NCBI GenBank assembly: GCA_025450975.1
Contig: JANWLI010000119.1
Span: forward strand, 1-11,417
DNA: 11,417 nucleotides
Direction: 5' to 3'
DNA from: Candidatus Kapaibacterium sp.
Lineage (GTDB): Bacteria; Bacteroidota; Ignavibacteria; Palsa-1295
Shown in pieces: positions 7,649 to 11,417 of this stretch (position 1 is its first letter; every line of letters starts with the position of its first letter). The notes beneath the pieces were generated by a model. That model made no database searches. It was not told the DNA's origin and worked only from the letters and a program-made list of their open reading frames with translations. Position numbers and translations under genes: made by a program.

Positions 7649-8554
7649 TTATTTGCCTCCGGTGAACAATGCTTTAACTATATGTCCTGCAATTGCAGGA
7701 TTTTCCTTCAGACGTCGGACGGAGTATCCGTACCAGTCTGCACCGAAGGGGACATATACCCGCAACCGATGACCTTCGCGTAAGAGTTCACGCCGTTTTT
7801 GATCGCGGACGCCGAGGAGCATCTGGAATTCGTACTGCGCCGGCGCGAGACCGCACTGGCTAACGAGACTACGCGCGCCGTTGATGAGCACATCGTCATG
7901 CGTTGCAATGCCGACGTATGCGCCGCCGACGAAGGCGACTTCGAGACAGCGCAGGAAATTGTCCTGCACTTCTTTACGATCCTGGAATGCGATCGCTTCC
8001 GGCTCGATGTAGATGCCTTTGCATAAACGGATATTCGTTTTACCGCCTGCAAGTAAATTCTTGATATCTGCTTCGGTGCGGCGCAAGTATGCCTGCAGGA
8101 CAACGCCGACGTTGTCATACTCCTTGCGGAGCTTGGCGTAGAGATCGATCGTCAGCGACGTATAATGCGAGTCCTCCATATCGAAGCGGACGAAGTTATT
8201 CGTCGCGCGGGCAGTGTCGAGGATGCGACGGACGTTCCGCTCGCAGGCAGCATTGTCGAGACCGAGACCGAGCGATGTTAGCTTGATCGAGAGGTTGGAG
8301 GTTACCTGCTCTTGCTGGATACCGTTAAGCACTTCGATCGAATACCTTGTATTCTCTTTGGCTTCGTCGAGTGACTTGATATATTCGCCGAGTACGTCAA
8401 CGGTTGCCATGGCGCCTTCGGCATTGAGCACGCGCACGACGCGGATCGCATCGCCCAGGACTGCACCGGCAATATAGCGTGCGCTCACTTTTCGTACGAT
8501 CGACTTCGGTACGAGGGGCAGGGTAGCAGCGATCAGCTTATTGAGAATATTCAT
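7649..8554 (-). CDS. putB: Proline dehydrogenase (monofunctional, FAD-dependent)
   Basis: 301 residues, the usual length of single-domain bacterial proline dehydrogenases. The enzyme oxidises L-proline to delta-1-pyrroline-5-carboxylate and passes electrons from FAD to the quinone pool, usually at the inner face of the membrane. A (beta/alpha)8 barrel is visible from its conserved strands: SNLSIKLTSLG at 86-96, FVRFDMEDS at 121-129, VVLQAYLRRT at 151-160, IRLCKGIYIEP at 175-185, GIATHDDVLI at 215-224, EFQMLLGVRD at 242-251 and VYVPFG at 266-271. The C-terminal helix has the substrate-carboxylate motif YxxRRxxE as Y277, R280, R281, E284. The start ATG overlaps the lipoprotein stop as ATGA, suggesting translational coupling. 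No P5C dehydrogenase domain or gene is in the window, so the second step must be encoded elsewhere. The symbol follows use for stand-alone enzymes; the family call is secure. Confidence 0.95.
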   Translation of the reverse strand: MNILNKLIAATLPLVPKSIVRKVSARYIAGAVLGDAIRVVRVLNAEGAMATVDVLGEYIKSLDEAKENTRYSIEVLNGIQQEQVTSNLSIKLTSLGLGLDNAACERNVRRILDTARATNNFVRFDMEDSHYTSLTIDLYAKLRKEYDNVGVVLQAYLRRTEADIKNLLAGGKTNIRLCKGIYIEPEAIAFQDRKEVQDNFLRCLEVAFVGGAYVGIATHDDVLINGARSLVSQCGLAPAQYEFQMLLGVRDQKRRELLREGHRLRVYVPFGADWYGYSVRRLKENPAIAGHIVKALFTGGK

Positions 8555-9759
8555 TCAGCGGTGAGTTTGTAGATCGTGCTCGAGATGGCATCTGCTAAGA
8601 GTAATGCGCCTTTATACGGTATAGGAAGGCCCGGTACAAATCCGTTACGCGCATCGGTGACGGCGACTTCGCGGGCTGTTTGTCCGCTTGGAAGTTCAAG
8701 TGCGTAGAAGATCGTATTCGAAGGGATATCGGCTGTCGATGCGAAGCTAAGGGTAAAGAATGCGTGCTGTGTCGTCACAGCAACGGGGCTTCCGAGCGGC
8801 TCCGTGAAGCGGCGCTGCCAGATCTTCTCGTTGCTTTCGAGCAGGAATGCATCGATGGCACCGACAAAATCACCGCCCCCCATTTGGAAGCCACTTGCAA
8901 GGATGATATCGTTTGAGACGGAAATATTTGTAGGAATATAGTCCAGCTCTTGTCCGAATATTTGCTTTGCATTTTCCGAAAGATCGTAGCCAACGACAAG
9001 CGTGCTGCGGCGCACACCACTTGCATCAAGGTCGCCCTGAGCGCCGAAGACAATGTGGTCTTTCTCTTCTCCTGCAAGTGCGATGTTCGAGGTGATGCGC
9101 ATTCTCGGGAATCCCCAGCGTTGCTCGATAACACCATCGAAGGAAATTTTGTAGACGCTGTCGGAGCCGGTCGTCGTATTGTGACTCAGTGCTACAAAAA
9201 ACGACGTGGCATTCGACGCAGCAGATACAGGAATGAGCTCGGGTCCGAGTTGAAATTTCTGAGTGCCTGTTGTGATGTCAATGCCGCGAATGCCCTGATC
9301 GGCAATGGTGAGGAGGAGGGTCCCGGCGAGGTTCATATCGGAACGTGTCGTTGAATCGATGCGCTGCCATCGGATCGTACCGTTGTAGCCGACGCCGGTC
9401 AGCGTACCGGAAAGATGTTGTGCTACGATGATGTCATTGTTTGCCGCAATGCGATAGACCGGGTCGCCGGCGGCGAGCATGACAAGCGACGTCAGCGAGT
9501 CTCGCTCGTTGAATATGGCCAGTTCGCCCTTCCAGGTCCCAATGGCAAATCCCTTTTCTCCGGGCAGCGGAAGAGGTGTAGTCTTGTACGAAACGGAAAG
9601 TAGAGGAGTAATTTTTGTCGTTACTTTTGGTACTGCGACAGGCATAATGCGGCGCGTGCCATCGCTCCGATAGGAGAAGCTGGTGATCTCGGGCGGCTCG
9701 ACGTCGGTCGGACGGCACCCGGCAGCAGCGACAAGTATGATGAGCAGAAACCTTCTCAT
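8551..9759 (-). CDS. Beta-propeller lipoprotein (PQQ-like/BamB-like repeats)
   Basis: 402 residues. Residues 1-14 are a short lipoprotein signal with lipobox AAG-C15, so the mature protein is probably anchored in the envelope. The rest consists of repeated strand sets of the PQQ-like propeller type, about seven or eight blades. Examples are GELAIFNERDSL near 79-90, GYNGTIRWQRID near 124-135, IRGIDITTGTQKFQL near 157-171, YKISFDGVIEQRWGF near 207-221, and IDAFLLESNEKIWQRRF near 307-323. The pattern of a hydrophobic strand, D/N-x-x-G/S-x-x-x-W resembles BamB and other PQQ-like scaffolds. No PQQ- or metal-binding residues are apparent, so a scaffold or binding role is more likely than a quinoprotein enzyme; this is inference. 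It begins 14 bases after the upstream gene, with AGGGAG in that spacer as a possible ribosome site. Its stop overlaps the proline dehydrogenase start by four bases. Confidence 0.8.
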   Translation of the reverse strand: MRRFLLIILVAAAGCRPTDVEPPEITSFSYRSDGTRRIMPVAVPKVTTKITPLLSVSYKTTPLPLPGEKGFAIGTWKGELAIFNERDSLTSLVMLAAGDPVYRIAANNDIIVAQHLSGTLTGVGYNGTIRWQRIDSTTRSDMNLAGTLLLTIADQGIRGIDITTGTQKFQLGPELIPVSAASNATSFFVALSHNTTTGSDSVYKISFDGVIEQRWGFPRMRITSNIALAGEEKDHIVFGAQGDLDASGVRRSTLVVGYDLSENAKQIFGQELDYIPTNISVSNDIILASGFQMGGGDFVGAIDAFLLESNEKIWQRRFTEPLGSPVAVTTQHAFFTLSFASTADIPSNTIFYALELPSGQTAREVAVTDARNGFVPGLPIPYKGALLLADAISSTIYKLTAE

Positions 9760-9773
9760 GAAGTAGCGGCTCC

Positions 9774-10385
9774 CTAAACCACTTTTTTGATGAGTTGTTC
9801 CGCAATTGTATAGGCGGCTTCGTCGCCCATTGCCCCGATATGTGCTGCCTCGAAAATGGCATCGGCGGATGCGCCCACATTACGTGCTCCGAGGATGTGA
9901 GAATAGAGCTGACGATCCCAGCGCAGCTGTGTGAGAATTGCGACGATACAGAGTTCGCGGGTGACCGAATCGAGCGCCGGACGCGACAGCGTTTTTCCAT
10001 AGCCCTCGATGACTGCCCAGGCGGCAAGCTCGGGGGAGAGCTTGAGCATTTCCTCGCGGACACGTGGGGCGTTTTCGGCATATACACGCTTATACAACTT
10101 TTCGCCTTGCTCACGATGCAGGTCGTATCCGGCTGCAGCGATCTCAGCCTGGGCTGCAGGGTCAGCTATGGGCTCGGGCCATGTACGAGCCAAGGCTCTG
10201 AGCGCTTCGAGCGCTGCGGGAAAGCCGGCGAAGAGGTAGAGTTGAAGGAATGCCTCGTAGACTTCATCACGCAATGCATGCGTTCGGATCTCGTGCAGTT
10301 CGGCGATCAGCTTCTCGCGGTGTTCCGGACGGCAGGCAAGTGCGGAAGCCCGGATGAGTGATGAAGTACGTTTGTCAAGGGGCAT
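9774..10385 (-). CDS. Carboxymuconolactone decarboxylase-like (AhpD-fold) protein
   Basis: 203 residues, all-alpha. The C-terminal half (about 115-185) matches the carboxymuconolactone decarboxylase family: a PELAAWAVIEGYG helix at 118-130, then VTRELCIVAILTQL at 141-154, H163 and the GARNVGASADAIFEAAHIGA stretch at 166-185. The N-terminal half (about 8-67) looks like a diverged second copy (EVYEAFLQLYLFAGFPAALEAL at 41-62), a two-repeat layout known in the family. The ExxCxxCxxxH peroxidase motif of AhpD is absent; only C146 lies in the equivalent helix, so peroxidase activity is not supported. The substrate is unknown and true 4-carboxymuconolactone activity is not implied, since no beta-ketoadipate genes are nearby. 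It starts directly after the stop of the dehydrogenase gene (TAAATG). No signal peptide is seen; cytoplasmic. Confidence 0.85.
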   Translation of the reverse strand: MPLDKRTSSLIRASALACRPEHREKLIAELHEIRTHALRDEVYEAFLQLYLFAGFPAALEALRALARTWPEPIADPAAQAEIAAAGYDLHREQGEKLYKRVYAENAPRVREEMLKLSPELAAWAVIEGYGKTLSRPALDSVTRELCIVAILTQLRWDRQLYSHILGARNVGASADAIFEAAHIGAMGDEAAYTIAEQLIKKVV

Positions 10386-11141
10386 TTACTGGATCTCGAT
10401 CTCTGAGCGTTCGGCAGGTATCTTCTCGGTAATAATATCAAGCACAAGGGCAGCGATATCCTGCGGCTCGATAATACGGCCGGAGCGATTAAGCGACGCA
10501 AGCTCGGCTTCTGCTTCAGCAAGTGAGCGGCCGGTGCGCTTCACGATATTTTCTATACTGTGCATAAGCACGTCTGTCTTGACAAAACCTGGCATGATCG
10601 CAGCGACACGAATACCGAAGCGTTTGAGTTCGTGTTCGAGCGCGAGCGAGAGGCCGAGGAGCGCATGCTTGGATGCACAATACGCGGAGCCGTAAGAAAA
10701 ACCATAGAGAGCGGCTGTCGATGCGATGTTAACGATGAAGCCACGCTTCGCTTCTTTCATACCGGGGACAAGAGCTCTAGCAAAGAGAAACGGAGCGGTG
10801 ACGTTCGTTGCTAGCATCTGGTCCCAGAACTCCGTGCTTGTTTCTTCGATCTTAAACGACTTTGCCATGCCGGCATTATTGACGAGGATGGAGATCGTAC
10901 GGTGCTCGTCGAGCAAGCGTTCGGTAACGAGTTGAATGCTGTCGCGATCGGTGAGGTCGCAGGTGTAAGCGAATGCTTTGCCGTTGCCTGCAATGATCTC
11001 ATCGCGCACCTGATGCAATTCATCTTTTGAGCGTGAGACGAGCAGCGTCGTAATACCGCGCGAAGCAAGGTGCAAAGCGATGGCCTTGCCGATGCCGCGG
11101 CCGGCGCCGGTGATGAGTGCGGTATCAGTCGGCAACAACAT
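10386..11141 (-). CDS. Short-chain dehydrogenase/reductase (SDR)
   Basis: 251 residues, a classical SDR by length and motifs. The Rossmann cofactor motif TGAGRGIG is at 11-18, NNAG at 88-91, N113 in the active-site helix, S141 (NIAS), Y154 and K158 (YCASK), and PG at 184-185. R37 after the second strand suggests preference for NADP(H). The sequence resembles FabG-like 3-oxoacyl or acetoacetyl reductases, but the substrate cannot be set from sequence alone. The ATG at 11141 places nine residues before the first glycine motif, as usual. This start overlaps the last 17 bases of the upstream Ntn-hydrolase gene. A longer frame back to 11249 would add 36 unconserved residues inside that gene and is rejected. 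It ends with TAA directly abutting the next ATG. Cytoplasmic. Confidence 0.93.
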   Translation of the reverse strand: MLLPTDTALITGAGRGIGKAIALHLASRGITTLLVSRSKDELHQVRDEIIAGNGKAFAYTCDLTDRDSIQLVTERLLDEHRTISILVNNAGMAKSFKIEETSTEFWDQMLATNVTAPFLFARALVPGMKEAKRGFIVNIASTAALYGFSYGSAYCASKHALLGLSLALEHELKRFGIRVAAIMPGFVKTDVLMHSIENIVKRTGRSLAEAEAELASLNRSGRIIEPQDIAALVLDIITEKIPAERSEIEIQ

Positions 11142-11417
11142 GGTATTCTTTGTCAGAACAGTTGTAAAGAGTGTTAGCGTGCGCTCCGTATGCCAGCGCG
11201 AATTGAAAACCTTCGCGGATGCTGCGCGCGCTCCAGAGCCCATCGGCACGAAGCACGAGCAAGCCGACCTGCATGTCTTTCGTCAGGTGGCGATCGGCAA
11301 GGATACGTTTTACGGCTTCGTCGAGAGCGTGTTCAGGTTCGACGCCCTGGCGTAACTGCTCGACGATATGAAAGGCTGAGACTGCGCGCATGACAAGTTC
11401 ACCGGTGCCCGTAGCAA
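11125..11417 (-). CDS. Glycosylasparaginase / isoaspartyl peptidase family Ntn-hydrolase, C-terminal part (5' end outside window)
   Basis: 96 codons and a TGA stop are visible; the gene starts beyond the right edge. The visible start ATGTGELVMRAVSAF matches the conserved beta-subunit segment of the asparaginase-2 family (substrate-binding TGxGE/D followed by an R at the helix start). A helix with VEQLRQG and ALDEAVKRIL follows, then VGLLVLRADG, which matches the family strand after the helix. GFQFALAYG near the end resembles the glycosylasparaginase branch. The family cleaves asparagine-linked glycans (GlcNAc-Asn), isoaspartyl dipeptides or asparagine after self-cleavage that exposes an N-terminal Thr. 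That Thr lies outside the window, so activity and substrate cannot be judged. The ATG inside it at 11391 is not the real start. It leads the compact run and overlaps the SDR gene by 17 bases. Confidence 0.82.
   Translation of the reverse strand, partial: ATGTGELVMRAVSAFHIVEQLRQGVEPEHALDEAVKRILADRHLTKDMQVGLLVLRADGLWSARSIREGFQFALAYGAHANTLYNCSDKEYHVVAD

Noticed and set aside
9434..10114. 226-codon minus-strand frame across the lipoprotein and CMD-like genes
   Set aside because: It is out of frame with two well-supported proteins and its low-complexity Ser/Arg-rich translation is typical of a shifted frame.
9795..10361. 188-codon plus-strand open frame
   Set aside because: It is antisense to the CMD-like gene, whose translation matches a known family; this frame does not.
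11142..11249. Upstream extension of the SDR gene by 36 codons
   Set aside because: It would overlap the Ntn-hydrolase by more than 100 bases and add a sequence not typical of SDR N-termini; the ATG at 11141 fits the family.
1..11417. Frequent GATC/CGATCG words across the window
   Set aside because: They occur throughout coding sequence and fit the codon use (Asp, Arg, Ile codons); without a genome-wide count there is no support for a special role.
1..11417. tRNA, rRNA, CRISPR arrays, insertion sequences, attachment sites
   Set aside because: None seen: gaps are too short for RNA genes, and there are no direct-repeat arrays, transposase motifs or terminal inverted repeats.

Overview
All supported genes lie on the minus strand, so the window reads from high to low coordinates. 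It holds ten genes, two of them cut by the window edges, and almost no intergenic space; the longest gap is 87 bases. The likely source is a member of the Bacteroidota/Chlorobiota group. Two large secreted proteins end in the type IX secretion (T9SS) C-terminal sorting domain, and the gene at the left edge belongs to a family I know from Bacteroidota and relatives. Shine-Dalgarno sequences are mostly absent, as is usual there. The moderate GC content and protein style suggest an Ignavibacteria/Kapabacteria-like lineage, but that finer placement is inference.

Right part (about 11417 down to 6360): a compact run of seven genes with very small gaps or overlaps. In transcription order these are: the C-terminal end of an Ntn-hydrolase of the glycosylasparaginase/isoaspartyl peptidase family; a short-chain dehydrogenase/reductase; a carboxymuconolactone decarboxylase-like protein; a beta-propeller lipoprotein; a monofunctional proline dehydrogenase; a DUF2203 protein; and a diheme cytochrome c lipoprotein. 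Junctions include a 17-base overlap, a zero-base gap, an ATGA overlap and a possible TAATG overlap, so co-transcription is likely. The shared theme appears to be amino-acid breakdown (asparagine-linked substrates, proline) with envelope electron transfer. The link from proline dehydrogenase to the cytochrome is inference.

Left part (6297 down to 1): after a 62-base gap containing a strong two-part dyad next to the start codon come two tandem paralogs of 834 and 829 residues, 40 bases apart. Each has a signal peptide, six immunoglobulin-like (CARDB-like) modules in an alternating A-B-A-B-A-B order, and a T9SS sorting domain. They are probably cell-surface or secreted proteins of unknown binding function. 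Then, after 87 bases, comes a secreted protein that databases often label 'asparagine synthetase B', although it shows no asparagine synthetase features; it runs off the left edge.

No RNA genes, insertion sequences, CRISPR arrays or attachment sites were seen, and no promoter could be called with confidence. The most unusual material is the pair of modular T9SS proteins, with their position-specific cysteine pairs, and the dyad in front of them.
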